A stretch of DNA of 64,000 bases, from NCBI GenBank assembly GCA_030268105.1, contig BSDZ01000080.1, positions 992,001 to 1,056,000 of the forward strand. Direction: 5' to 3'. This DNA is from Volvox africanus. Taxonomy: Eukaryota; Chlorophyta; Chlorophyceae; Chlamydomonadales; Volvocaceae. The notes beneath the pieces were generated by a model. That model saw only the letters and a list, made by a program, of their open reading frames with translations, was not told the origin of the DNA and did no database searches. Positions 37,757-49,546 of this stretch are shown here, piece after piece. A program made the position numbers and the translations under genes. Positions within the stretch are counted from its first letter, which is position 1; the number at the start of each line of letters is the position of its first letter.

Positions 37757-40700
37757 TTAACACCTCCCCTTCCGCATCTCACTTCCGCATCTCACTTCCC
37801 CAGCTAAGGTTTCGTTTGGTCGTCGTCGCTCGGCCTCGTCGGGGGCTGGCAGATGCGGCGTATAGCTACGGCGGCGCCGCCGGTGTAAAGTCCGAAGAAT
37901 TACATGACTAATTGCGTTTACGACGACGTACATGCATGCCAGAGCTGTGGCGCGTACGAATGCTACGGTAGCACCGTACGGCGCACCAAGGGCCAGCCAG
38001 AGACCGGCATTGAGAGGCAAACGTAGTACGGCAATCAAAACGGCCGTACGTGGGGAGATCTGCAGCCAGGAGGAAACCAAAATAGGAATCCTTGAGAGGA
38101 CAGGTCCACAAAACTAAACGCAGATGTATCGGCGACAATTATGCGAGAGTGCTATAGCTGTAGCAGTATTAGTCTATACGGCAGTATCAGTAGCTCCCCG
38201 GCAGTAGTAACAGCCCCGGTTGGATCTTGCCTAAAACCCTAAAACCCATCGACTCACAATCGTGGTTGCCGGACACACCAGCCCCTTCCCGAGCCACACG
38301 CCACCTCCTAGGAGATAGGCGGTGGTAGGGGGGGACCGAGCCGCAGCCACCAGCAACATCAGCACCTCCGCAGCTATTTCAGCCAACGGCCGAAACACGG
38401 CTACTGCCTGAACGCAATGCACCCAGCGGCGGCGAGGCAGTAGCACCCAGCTGACGGCAGTGACCGTGTACGGCACACAAGTAAGGACGACGGGGACGGC
38501 CTGCAGGAAACCCGCTTGCATATCCGTGCCGTACAATGACGTCATCGTAGGCGGAGAGTGGACAGAAGAAGACCAGCCGCTTGGCTGTAGCACGTGCAGC
38601 AGCTGCTGCTGCTGTTGTTGTTGTAAGGGATGCTGTAGCATCGGATGCTGGGATCCGTTGGGGTGGGGGTGGAGGGCGGGGGGAGGTCGGAAGATGTGGT
38701 GTTTCCGAAAGGTGGGTCGGGTGCACGTACAGGTCACGCAGAGGAAGACCAGCAGGTGACTGCGCAGGAAGAAGTACGGCAGAGGGAGGAGGGTTTCGGA
38801 GCAAGAGGGGCCCCACGGGAGGAGATATGGGGGGGCAAAATAGTGTTTTTGACAATAGAAATGAAATGTCTTATTACTTAACTTGATGTAATGTAGTCTA
38901 GTGTTATGTGATGGAAACAAAAACCTAAGGTACCGTATTCCTGTACGACATTCGTACCTTAGATGTGCCGTACCCGCGCTGAACTCCGCCACAAACGCCT
39001 CGTAGTCTTTGTCCATTGGCGCTGCCCACTGAGATACCGCGCGGCTCAACGCGGCTTGAGCGCCGCTAGCCCACGGCCTCATTCCCACTGATGGCGCCGT
39101 CCCCCGGCGCCCGCCGCCATCAGCGTCAACCGCCGGGCACTTTGCCTCCGCTGCCGCTGCCGCTGCCGCTGCCCCCCATCGCCTCCGGAGCAGCACAGGA
39201 GCTGCCGCTGTCCTGCCATCTACGGCGGCGTACGGCACTGTTTCGTCCGTACAGGCAAGGTAAGGCCCAGTCACGGGCGGGTTAACCTCGGAACAAGAAT
39301 TCGGACGTGCCGCCGCCGCCGCCGCCGCCATCACCTCCGGGGCCATCACCGCCGCCATCGCCGCCGCCGCCGCTGGGACCTGCTGCCTCATGGTCAACCG
39401 CTGGTCAACCGTTAGAGCTGCCACTGCCGAGGCTGGCGACGGCGGCCATGGATTTGTGCCTATGGCATCTGGACAGGCCAGAGCTTGTACGGCAGAACTG
39501 CTGACGTCCCCGGTATTTCGGCGAAACTCCGGCGGATTAGCCACATTGGGTTTCGCGACCGCGCAGTGACCCCCGCCGCTGCCAGCACTGCTACTGCCAC
39601 CGCGGCCTTCGTCAGCAGTAGCGGAATCAGGAGCCGTGACACCAAGCCGTTCCCCACTCTGAGCCGTTGCAATGCCGCCATCGCCGGCTCCACAACGAGC
39701 GGCGACAGAAGCACCTCCGGAGGCATTGCATGTATTCAACACCGACTGCACGACCGCCGCGTCAGCGCCTAGCTCTAGTAGCCGGTTTCGGAGCCATGCA
39801 ACGGTCAACGGCCAAGTACCGGCTTGGTAAACGAGGAAGCGCAGCATGTGAAGTCCGAGGTCTCTTAGCAAGGATGGCAGCGAGGGCAGAGGTCGCTGTG
39901 GCTGAGAGTGGAGAGAGGTGGCAGCGGTGCCTCTGCCCTCGTCCGAGCAGCGTCGATCTGCCTTCGGGCCCACGGACCAGCCCTCTGCAAAACCCAATGC
40001 GCATTGCCGTACGAAGCCGGACATGTCCAGTAAAAAGTCTTGCAGCTCCTCCATCGAGCCCTGCCAGCTTTCGGCCGCCGCCTGCATGTCGTACGGCACC
40101 AACATATGTATTGTAGGGGGAAACGGTTGCACAAACGGATGGTGGGTTGCACAGCAGGTCGACGATGCAGGCGTCCCAAGCGCTTAAAAAAGAGGAAAGA
40201 CCCATGGGTCGCCGCGTCTCGCACCTGCAGCTCGGCACTGACCCATGGGTCATCCATCACCAATACCGGCACCGCGCTCCCACGCAGTTGCCCCGCCCAG
40301 CGTGCCTCCACCACGAGCAAACCCGGACGCGTCGGGAGGCTGGCAACAGGTACGGCAATGGTGTAGGACAGAATGTGTACGGCAATGGGATCACCGCCCC
40401 CGTCTGCCGCCACGGCGTTTTCGTTTGGCGCCGCAGCCACCCTCGCCATCGCCGCGGCGACCGTATACGCCTGGCAGGATTTTGTTCCAATAGGTAGACA
40501 TCTACCTTGCGAGCGAACCAGGATCTCCGTTTCTTGGGCCTTATACTCCGAAGGTATAAGTACATGGAACATGAACCTCACGTCACCGCAACCCATCGAC
40601 TCTAACAACCCTACAGCAGAGGCCTCGGCGGCTGCGGGGGCTGCGGTGGCGGTGGCCAAGGCAGCTGCGGCTTCCGTACAAATAACCCTGGGTCCCAGAG

Positions 40701-43641
40701 CGATGATGGTGAGAGGCGGCGGCGGCGGTAGGGCGGCAGAAGATGTCGCTGCATCTGGCACGTCAAAACGGTCTGCTGCTGCCGCCGCCGCCGTTACCAA
40801 TGGGTCAGCAGTCACGGCTGCGGCAGCCGTGACCTCGGCCGCGTTCTCATCGGTCGTACTCACGTCATCCCAGATGCCGCCAACATCGCCATTGGCGGCA
40901 GCAGCGAGGCTGTCGCCGCCGCCGCCGCCGCCGCCAGCGGCGGCTGCCGTTGCATCTTGTGGCATGTCGAACGCATGCAGGAGACGGGTGGCGGCAGCCG
41001 TGACTGCGAGGGGCTCGCTTCCTGACTGCACCACATCCCAGCCATCTGCGGAAATTTGCAACGCACGAATGATAAGCCCCACATCCATTACATCGCTGCC
41101 GCTGTCGTCGCCGAAGCTTTCCCCATTTCCGTCAGCAGTTCCGATGGGCCCTATGCCGGCGGGAACGGCGCTAGCGACGTCGGCACCTCCACCATATGAC
41201 GTATCCTGCTGGTGAGTCACCTCTGCCGCCGTGAGTGCCGTACAGGCGGGGCCCCCGCCGTCACGAGTTGCTTCGGCCGCAGGGACAGTCGCCGCAGCGG
41301 TATCGACTGGATACACCGGCACCGTGATCTCAGATTCAACCGACTCGGAGTTCACCGACAGAGACTCTGCAATACCCCAGGCGCTGCTTCCCTCCGCATC
41401 TGAGGCCCTCGCACGCGCCCACAGCCGCGCATCGACCACCTGAGGACGGTTTCGCAAATACACACAGCAAGCGGGAACAAACAGCCACACGGACACGCTC
41501 GCATCGATTTCACGGACATTCCTGGCCAGGGGCTTTTCATTTATTTATAATTATTTATTTATCATAGTGATAATAGAAATAAAAGAAAGGAGGAGAGGAC
41601 GGCAAGTGTACATCGCACATAAGGCCCTTAGCACCAACTTGTACGACCCTCCCGGTGTGTGTATGGCGGGAGGCGGGCGGTCTTATCCCTTGGCTCCCGG
41701 CTTCCCTCCCGGGCCGAGCAGGAGCAGGAGGGGGCCCGTCTGAAGAACAGCCGGGAAAAGCGAAAGACGAAAAGTCGTCTTAATTCCGTTCCCTTCTACT
41801 CTGGGCGTTTTTCCGTCCATTTCTAGGCTTTCTTAGCGTCGCTGTCATAGGGCCCACCATCTCAATGCATCCACGCCGTACATAGACCGCATCCAGATGA
41901 ACTCCCCGCGCTGCCAGGGACTCCGCGATGCGGCTCTCATACCCCGAGGCCAGATCTTCCGGGCTCACACCACTGATCTTGAATGCCGCACTCAGCACCC
42001 TCATGCGCGGCCGATAGATGGCGAGCCATGTTGGCCCACCAGTCGCCGCGACCACCGCCTCACACACCGTTGCAGCGCCAAAGGACTTCGCCGCCAATGG
42101 TGCCGATGGACTCTTAAGAAGATAGAGCTGTAGTGGCTGGCAAGGTTGACGGCGCAAGCGGAGCGGGACGAACGGCTGGCGGCGGCGCAGCTTCGCGGGA
42201 ACCTGCAACTTGGTGTCGGCACCGTCACCGGCGCCATCACTGTTGTACAGCAGGTAGGTGCGCTGCAACAACACGTCGGGATGGACTGGGTGAGCCGAAG
42301 GGCTCGGACCGCTTTCAGCGAACTTTGCCCCCCAGGGCCCGTCAAGAGCAGCTGCCGCCGCCTCCACAACTGGTGGCGCCACCGACCCATGGGCCACGGA
42401 CCCATGCGCCACTAGCTTGGCCTTAAGCGCCTGTGTACGTTGCCGCGCTCGAGCCCACCGCGCTTCGACGAAGAGAACAACAGCCGTGGATACCGCCCGG
42501 GTCAGCAGCATCAGGGGCAGCGGCAGCCCCCAATTAACTCCAGCGTGCGTGTAGCGGCGGCCGAGCCACGCCAAAAGTACTAATGACGTTACGCCGTACA
42601 TAGCCTCCAACGCAAAACCACTCTACACGATTTTGCAACACGCCGAGAACAAGGAGATGAAGATGCAGCGGACGATGCGGAAGGGATTCAATCTACAAGA
42701 AAGTACGACATGATGCCGCATTCCCGGGGGAACAGTCAGGGAGAAGAGCAGTCTGGGATGGTGAATCACATCGAGATAGGTTGGAGTGGGAGGGTGGAGG
42801 TACTGCATGTTTTTACAGGACGCGGAGTTGTTCGCAATCAAGGAAGGCATGGCGCAGTCGACGAAAGGAAGGTGGAGTCAGACGAATGAGAGGACATTGG
42901 GAAGCGTTGCTGCGGGTTTGCCGTACCAACGCCTCAAGATAAGTTCGGCCGCGCATTGACTTAGGGGGCACTGGCGTTACCAGTAAAGCGGACTAAGGGA
43001 ATGGAAATGGGAATGGAAGTGGAAGTGGGAATTCATGGGCTTAATTTGATATTTGATGTTATTTGCTTACTTAATGCGATCAAAGCACCTCCTTCCGCGC
43101 GCAAAATCATTACCTGATGAAATCCCAATGATATAATATCTAGAAGCGGCAAGACCCGAAGGAACCACAAGACCAACGCCGATGGAGTCTCATCGGGGCG
43201 CAGAAGCGACAGGCCCAAAAGAAAAACAGAAGGCGTCATCCGTTGGCAGATATTGAGAACCGGCGCAAGAATACGCACATATAACCGCGCGGGCAGCCCC
43301 GCAGAGGCTGCCAACCGAACAAACAACCAGAAATGCGAGACGGGCACCCAAGCGTCACGGCTTCGGATGCGGTAAAAGAGAGGATATGCCACATGGAATT
43401 GTTTGTAGATGTACCAGACTCTGACGGCTGTGGAGCCATTGCAGGGATATTTCTGAACGAATGGATGCTCCACAGGAAGTGTCAACTCTGTGGGCGAATG
43501 TTCACAAACCGGTCGGAGTAGATGTTGAAGGCTTAAGAGGCTTACGGAAATGAAAAAGGCGAACTTCCATACGTCCGGCCTTTCCGCAAGGAACATCCGC
43601 AGGCGGCCATTCAAGGCAGTCGGTCTACGTTGGTACTGCAT
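37757..43641 (-). CDS. Large multi-pass membrane protein of unknown function, volvocine type
   Basis: Five 3' exons join in frame: 42622-41858, 41439-40225, 40081-38958, 38759-38258, 38059-37757 (1302 codons). A further 5' exon, 43641-43071, has membrane segments (WKFAFFISVSLLSLQHLL, PSALVLWFLRVLPLLDIISL) but ends in a phase needing one more, unplaced exon before 42622. Order of parts: N-terminal helices (VTSLVLLAWLGRRY, LMLLTRAVSTAVVLFVEARW); a conserved-looking block crossing an intron (VYVRRGCIEM then VVDARLWARARAS); about 300 residues rich in Ala/Gly/Asp; LLVVEARWAGQLRGSAVPVL with MDDPWVSAELQ; a helical region (ESWQGSMEELQDFLLDMSGF); a second long Ala/Gly region; and C-terminal helices (LNAGLWLALGAPYGATVAF, YVVVNAISHVIL) before a basic tail. 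It resembles large predicted proteins I recall from Chlamydomonas and Volvox; no function is known to me. Confidence 0.62.
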
Positions 43642-46160
43642 ACGTCCATGAAGAGATGTATGAGAATTTTAATGCTTTAAATTCGAAGAAAAACGCCCTT
43701 TGGGCGAGGTCGTGACGTAAAACTCGTATATTAGAGCAAAGTCGTCAGCAGCACCGTTGGAGGCGTTTCCTTCGGGTGGATCGTAACAAGTGGAATTACA
43801 ACTTTACACACAGGACCAGTCGCATGAGCATTTGATTTACTAATAAACGTAACAGGTACGCTGTTCAGCCATGTGTCCTAACAGACTGTAGACATGTGCC
43901 GTACAGATACCCCTCGTTTTATGAGGCTGTCGTAAAAACAAAAAGTAAGCAACTGGAAGCCAGACTGGCATACGATCTTTATGAACAAATATAATTCAGA
44001 ATATTCTCGGCGATTCTACAGGCTTTTTAATAACGGCAGATTCTACAGCGGAGCTACGCTGTCCTAGGGACGAGCTATGGCTACGGTGAATCAGGCATAA
44101 GGCAAGAATGCAGTGCCACTAACATTACAGCAGAAAAGCTGTGAGAAAACTGGAATTTATAAGGAAATTAGCCTTGGAATCTGATCGAGCCAGTGGCCGA
44201 CTGTGTAGGGTTCGGCTCTTCGACTGGGATGTGTTGGTTACAGGCAGTTAGCGGCAACTTTTCAAACTTCAAATGCCTTGCTGCCGGCAACTGCAAGTTT
44301 CTGTGAAGAAAAGAATTCTCACATTATCATTATTGACAATTATGTCCGTTTCTTCTCGTATCCGTGACGTCCAGCTACCATGTCTCAACTAATCCTTTGT
44401 CAAAATTATTTACGTTTTACAAAGGATTTATATTGCAAGAGTTGTTACAAGTAATTTGGCAATATCTTAAATCGCATTATCGCCAGTAGCCTAATGGACG
44501 ACCTACGCCTTTCCAACGCAAACCTACGCCCGAGCTAAGGCTGTTTCCAGTGTGGCTTCGTCTTTATGAGGTCCTAAGGTGCTTTCTGCTAAATCTCGTA
44601 ACACACTACTGTCTCCAACAGGGTGATGAAAGTTGCTGAACCGAAGAGAAGCACATAAGCAGACGCGACGAAGAGAAATGGTCAACCAAAGGCCGAGCAT
44701 CGTCCACCCCGATTGATGCCTTCAGCACTACGCACCCGCGCATGACCGGGGATGTAACCCCAAAGGTACACGACTGCAACCGAACGTCCACTGCTCCGGA
44801 ACCACAACCGCTCGTACTCCACTTGTCCAGCGTCGCAGAAACCCGTAGGTTTCCGCCCTCGATCCCCTTACAAACACCGAGGGAGCTCACACCTGAAAAA
44901 ACGTATAATGTTGAAACAATGGTATAGCCTCACAGACGTCTAAAATCAAATTTCAGACGATCGATACTATCGATATTATGTACGTCAGGAACTACCTTTC
45001 AGAAACGTAGCTCTTGAACGGGGCCGCGAGTAAGCGGACCCTATAGGTCGGAGCTTCACCTGCTGTTTCTTTCGTTGTCCACTGGGAACCGCAGTCAACG
45101 TAACGGTAGCGCCACGAATAAAGAAACATGAAACGTTCATGGGAATATGAGTCGTCACACATCTTGTCATACGACGATCAAATCTTGACTGTTAAGGAAC
45201 TAAAGATGCACCTTCCAAATCGCCGCATCAGTCATCATAATATTATCATACCCTCTCATGCACATACTTCATCCTTATTTTGACTTCCTAACGTTCGCGG
45301 CCAAGCCCCTCAACACAAAACAAAAGTGACGGCGGTGGACCACATGCAGCATCCTCCTCATAAGTATCCAACCGTTGAGCTTCCAAATGTCGATAACCGT
45401 TGGTGAATCCGTTGCATTCCTCGCTAGCAGTGGCCTGCTAACCTTCCAAGGAGCGCCCTTTTTAAGGAACGCCCTAATCCGTTCACCCCAATCGACTTCA
45501 GCATGTACTTGTAGGGTTCGGCGCTCACCACCACCACCACCTCCACCTGTATTTGTATATATAACCTTCCGGTCATCACCAGAGAAGCAATTAAAAGAAG
45601 ATCAAGGACAAGCAGTAGAGACAGCGGCCGCTACCCCTACACCAAGGACAGAGATCCACCAAGGGGCCGTACCCGCCTGAACACGAAATCGGTTCCAGCG
45701 GTCGTATCACATGACGCCTGCAGTGCTCAGCAGTATACAGCTTCAACAAGACTCCCCGTTTTCCCACTTCCGTTCCTTCCCGAGCCCCTCTTCTCCCCTC
45801 GTCAGCTCGTCGTACCAGCTCGCGAGCGCAGTGCACGTTAAGTGTTGTAGGAAGCATGATGGTCTCCCATAACAAAAACTTATCACTCACCAAGTATTGA
45901 GCCCTGCTATGAGCCCTTGTGGAGATCGTTTTGGACACCTTTGCTGTGAGGATGACAACTTTTATGTATGTTTTTTGCATACTTTGTGGGTCGATGGCAC
46001 ACTAAACTGCTGGGAGACTTGCTGCAGCTACAGCTGCGTTTTGCAGCTGGTACTCCAGCCCCAGCCCCAGCCCCCAACCCACGCCGGTTTGGCAGTAAGC
46101 CGGCACACACGTGCAGTACTGATGGGCAATGATATCGATAAAAACTCACGCACGCACTGC

Positions 46161-46230
46161 TTGCCTGCCTGCAGGCGGACAGGCAGGGGGGCAGGCAGGC
46201 ACGCAGGCAGGCAGACAGACTTGCCTGCAT
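46161..46230. repeat. GCAG/CTGC tetranucleotide array with inverted symmetry
   Basis: TTGCCTGCCTGC is followed by GGCAGGCAGG-type units and then TTGCCTGC again, so both strands carry the same word and the array can fold. Confidence 0.85.
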
Positions 46231-46925
46231 GGGCAATGAACTCACACGGTAGAGATGTACGTCTCGCAAAATTCGATGAAATGAACATGCCAAAGAAAAT
46301 GTGCACAACCTATCGGGCGTTTTCAAGTACCCACGCCCGCTTGTACTTTAGATCCAATTAAATTAGGACAGCTGTGACCATACCGCATATGTCCATGCAC
46401 ACATGCGCACTCAGCTTGCTTTATTACTTGCCTGCTTGATATCCGCACCAACTTCCAGGGCCTGCGGGTCACACGACCACTCACCCCCACACATGCACGC
46501 ATACGCGCGTATCTGCGGATGTCTCTTTCTCCCTTCCGTTTTTGTCCCTCAGCGTCACAACGTCGCTTCCTCAAATCTCAGTTAAGGCATTCCCTCCTCC
46601 TCCGCTTCCTGCCGTGCAGTGGGTGTTCACCTTTTCCCCTTCCGCACGCATAAAGCTGTCAGGCTGCAGGATGACGACGCAGTGCAGCAGGTTGCCGGCC
46701 GCCCGCCCAGGCTGTCTCCGTGACGACCTCTACCTCAACCTGCAATCAATAATGTGGTGGCCCGTTACCGGTCGGGCCACCCGGGCCACCCGGCAGAAGA
46801 TGGACGCACGGTAACAAGGCCACACTGTGGATACTACACAGCGGACCCCCAATAGACAAAGGAGATGGTATTTGAAAGTACACAAACGTGAGACATCATA
46901 AGCAAGCGGTCAAGCGTATATGCCT

Positions 46926-47066
46926 ACCTCCTTGCTCGCGTCCACAATTTCGCCGCTGCCCAGGGAGCCGAGATTTCCTTGTGGACCGCCGGCGGGTGAC
47001 AAAAGCATCCCAGCGCCTCCTGTCGCCGTAATGCTCCCCATGCTGACAGCCAGAGGGTCGATGCTG
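46926..47066 (-). CDS. Possible exon of an unrecognised gene
   Basis: An open Gly/Ser/Ala-rich stretch on the minus strand (SSASIDPLAVSMGSITATGG ... GEIVDASKE) followed by GTAGGC as donor. A possible next exon lies at 46620-46812. Low complexity and the lack of a placed start keep this speculative. Confidence 0.2.
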
Positions 47067-48954
47067 GCAGAGGACTGGAGAAAGGGAGGCAGGTAAGAGG
47101 AGAAGAGTGTAAACTAGCACTTGAATTCTGAGATCAAAGTAATCGGGAGGTCATTAGAAGCGGGGGGCGCACGTGTGCATTGGGGTCAGCAAGAAGGTGG
47201 GCCAGTGGAATGCAGTGCTATGCATCACAAATTACTCGAAAAAAGTCACACAACATCCAAAATCGTTCATACAAAGATTTTATATATAGAAATGGTTTTA
47301 GGTTTGCAGTAGCAAATGTAGCTGGGGCTCTTGCTCTTGAGTCATGATAACGGTGCAATTTCCTCGTCGTGACACGGCGGAATGGGCATGGATGCTTCGT
47401 AGCCGAAGCTCGAATTTTACAGCTTGGTGCCTACAAACGTACATTCGCGAGGCTTCCGCCAGGAAAAAGAAGGCGGATTTGACGAAACAAGCTGGGCGCA
47501 AGTTCCACAACTGAATTCTATGAAGGCCCGCCCATTAATTCCGGTGGATACGGAACCTAAGAACTACGGAAAACCATCACGATACCAGCGCTCAAAATGT
47601 GGCGCTGCCTATATTAACGATGGCGGCAAAAACGTTGGTAATTATATGATGAATGAGGAACGGGGGAGGGTCGAAAGCAAATGGTTGCGACGGACAGTGA
47701 ACTCGACCGTCCTCCCTGACTGTACCACGGTAGTACGACAGAAAAGGGACAACAGCAGGGAGATGAAACCAAGAAGCAACAAGAAAATACCACAAGAATA
47801 ACAAAAACACCGAGCACCGACAGCCGGAGCCGGTTGGCTCAACTGAAGGTTGGTAAAAGGTTGGCTTATTGGAACCACAGAAGGTATCCCACAACCAGCA
47901 TGCTAGGCGGACCGGGAATCCCTCGCCCCGAACGAAAAACCTCCTCTGCATGCAACGCAGCGGACTCTGCTTGTCACCGAGAGAAATTCCCTGAAAATTC
48001 CCCAAAGCGCAGCTCATAACCATTACCCAATACCGTTTGAAGGCTATGGAGAGCAAAAAAAAGGTGCAGTCGTCATGGAGAAACCTAACAGAACAGCGTC
48101 GGGCTGTCCATACCTACCGTGCAAAATCTCCGAGTAAAATTTCAGAGACTAAATGGCTCACACGAGTTGTACGGCGCTGATATCTTTTCCCGCTCGTGAC
48201 AACCGTGCGGCTGGGTCTGGGTGCCTGGCGCAAAACACCTTGTTATCTGCTCCTGTCCTATGGCGAGTCCCCACAATGTGCTACAGCCTCACATTTCCGC
48301 ACAGCGCATACATCTCTTTTTCCTGATGGCCACTCGCTAGAGCGCCGCAACAGCAGCAACTCCAAATACTGGATGGTGAAAGAAACAGAGGACCCCCAAG
48401 CAACCACCAAACTCCACGCCACAAGCCAGTTCCCTCATTTTGCTTTTCGTATGTTGTAAGGTCGCCATCTTCTTTGCAACTCCAGGCATGTTGTGTAAAT
48501 ACATTCTGAACCCTAACCCGGCAACTTCGGTGTTGCTATAGTGTAAGTACCACGTGAGGTTCTCACGGAAGCCCAATAAATAGTCCACAATAAAAAAATC
48601 TCAATAAATGATCTTACGCCAGCAAGATCCTCCTGCCCAGCCCTGGGTCCCCGGCAAAAGTGATTAAATCCTAACAGTCCCAACTTTACGGTATTGGGAA
48701 AGCACCTGCTGTCTCAAAAATATACAAAAACTAAGCACCACTGAGAACGTTTGGTCGACCTTGCCGCAATACAGTAGTGGAGCGTATGAGCTTGTAAATC
48801 TGAGCTGCTGCGCAGAATACTTCTGAAAGGGCACCGACACTGCCGCCGCCGCCGCAGCAGCAGGGAGTGACTACGTCACGCGCAATAAACTCTTTTGTCG
48901 CCAAATAGACACGTATCAATACATCACATCAAATTGCGTTCCATTCAATTGCGC

Positions 48955-49095
48955 AGCATAGCATAGCATAGCATCACACCACGTCAAAGTACTTCACCAT
49001 TACTTCACACTAGTTCACATGACATCGCATCACATCGCATCACATCGCATCACATGACATCACATCACATCACATCACATTCACATTACGTTGTA
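48955..49095. repeat. CATCA/CATCG short tandem repeat
   Basis: AGCAT units, then CACATCGCAT and ATCAC units. It is the complement of the GATGT array in the GGT intron (3724-3782). Confidence 0.85.
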
Positions 49096-49475
49096 TCACA
49101 CTGCATGAGCCCCATCCTCTGACGCCTTCACGACAATGCTCACCACAAGGGGTCGCCTCGCCACTCGCTTCTCCTGGTATTTGAGGTATGTGTAGTACAC
49201 AGCGCCTATATGCACGGGTGTGGGTATTTACCGTTTTTGAATAATAGGGAGCTGGGTGATGTGGGACTGGGTGGATTTATAGGGCCTGGTCACAGAAATG
49301 GGGAAAAGTAGCATGTTGACGGGAACTGGAAAAGACAGGGGGAAGGCGGAAGAGCAAAGCCTAGAGACTAGAGACTAGGCCCTGACATTCTCCACTAGTT
49401 TAGATTATTGCAGCACACCATGATGCACGAGGACAACCGCCATATCAAGGCGTCAAAATCCATGAATATACATTT

Positions 49476-49480
49476 TTACA
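49476..49480 (-). promoter_or_regulatory. Putative polyadenylation signal TGTAA of the transporter gene
   Basis: TGTAA on the minus strand, 67 nt past the TGA stop of the transporter. Confidence 0.5.
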
Positions 49481-49546
49481 AAACCACTCAGCGGAATAAG
49501 CTCGCCGTTCGGTCTGTCCTGTAACTCCACACACGATACAGCGTTT

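Larger units (their letters stand above)
43642..49546. other. Gene-poor spacer with possible decayed exons
   Basis: No gene is resolved. Minus-strand frames at 44606-44890 (AVDVRLQSCTFG, PVMRGCVVLKAS) and about 45400-45560 (ERRTLQVHAEVDWGERIRAF) faintly resemble the RGC-I block of the neighbouring membrane gene and may be decayed exons. A Gly/Ser-rich minus frame at 46926-47060 ends at a possible GTAGGC donor (EIVDASKE) and could be a real exon of an unknown gene. Confidence 0.35.

Noticed and set aside
37444..37782. Overlapping Gly/Arg-, Gly/Glu- and Pro-rich frames
   Set aside because: All are translations of the 121-bp polypyrimidine tract and carry no independent coding evidence.
40373..41215. 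280-codon plus-strand Ala-rich frame
   Set aside because: Antisense shadow of the large membrane-protein exon 41439-40225, which has in-phase splice sites and conserved blocks.
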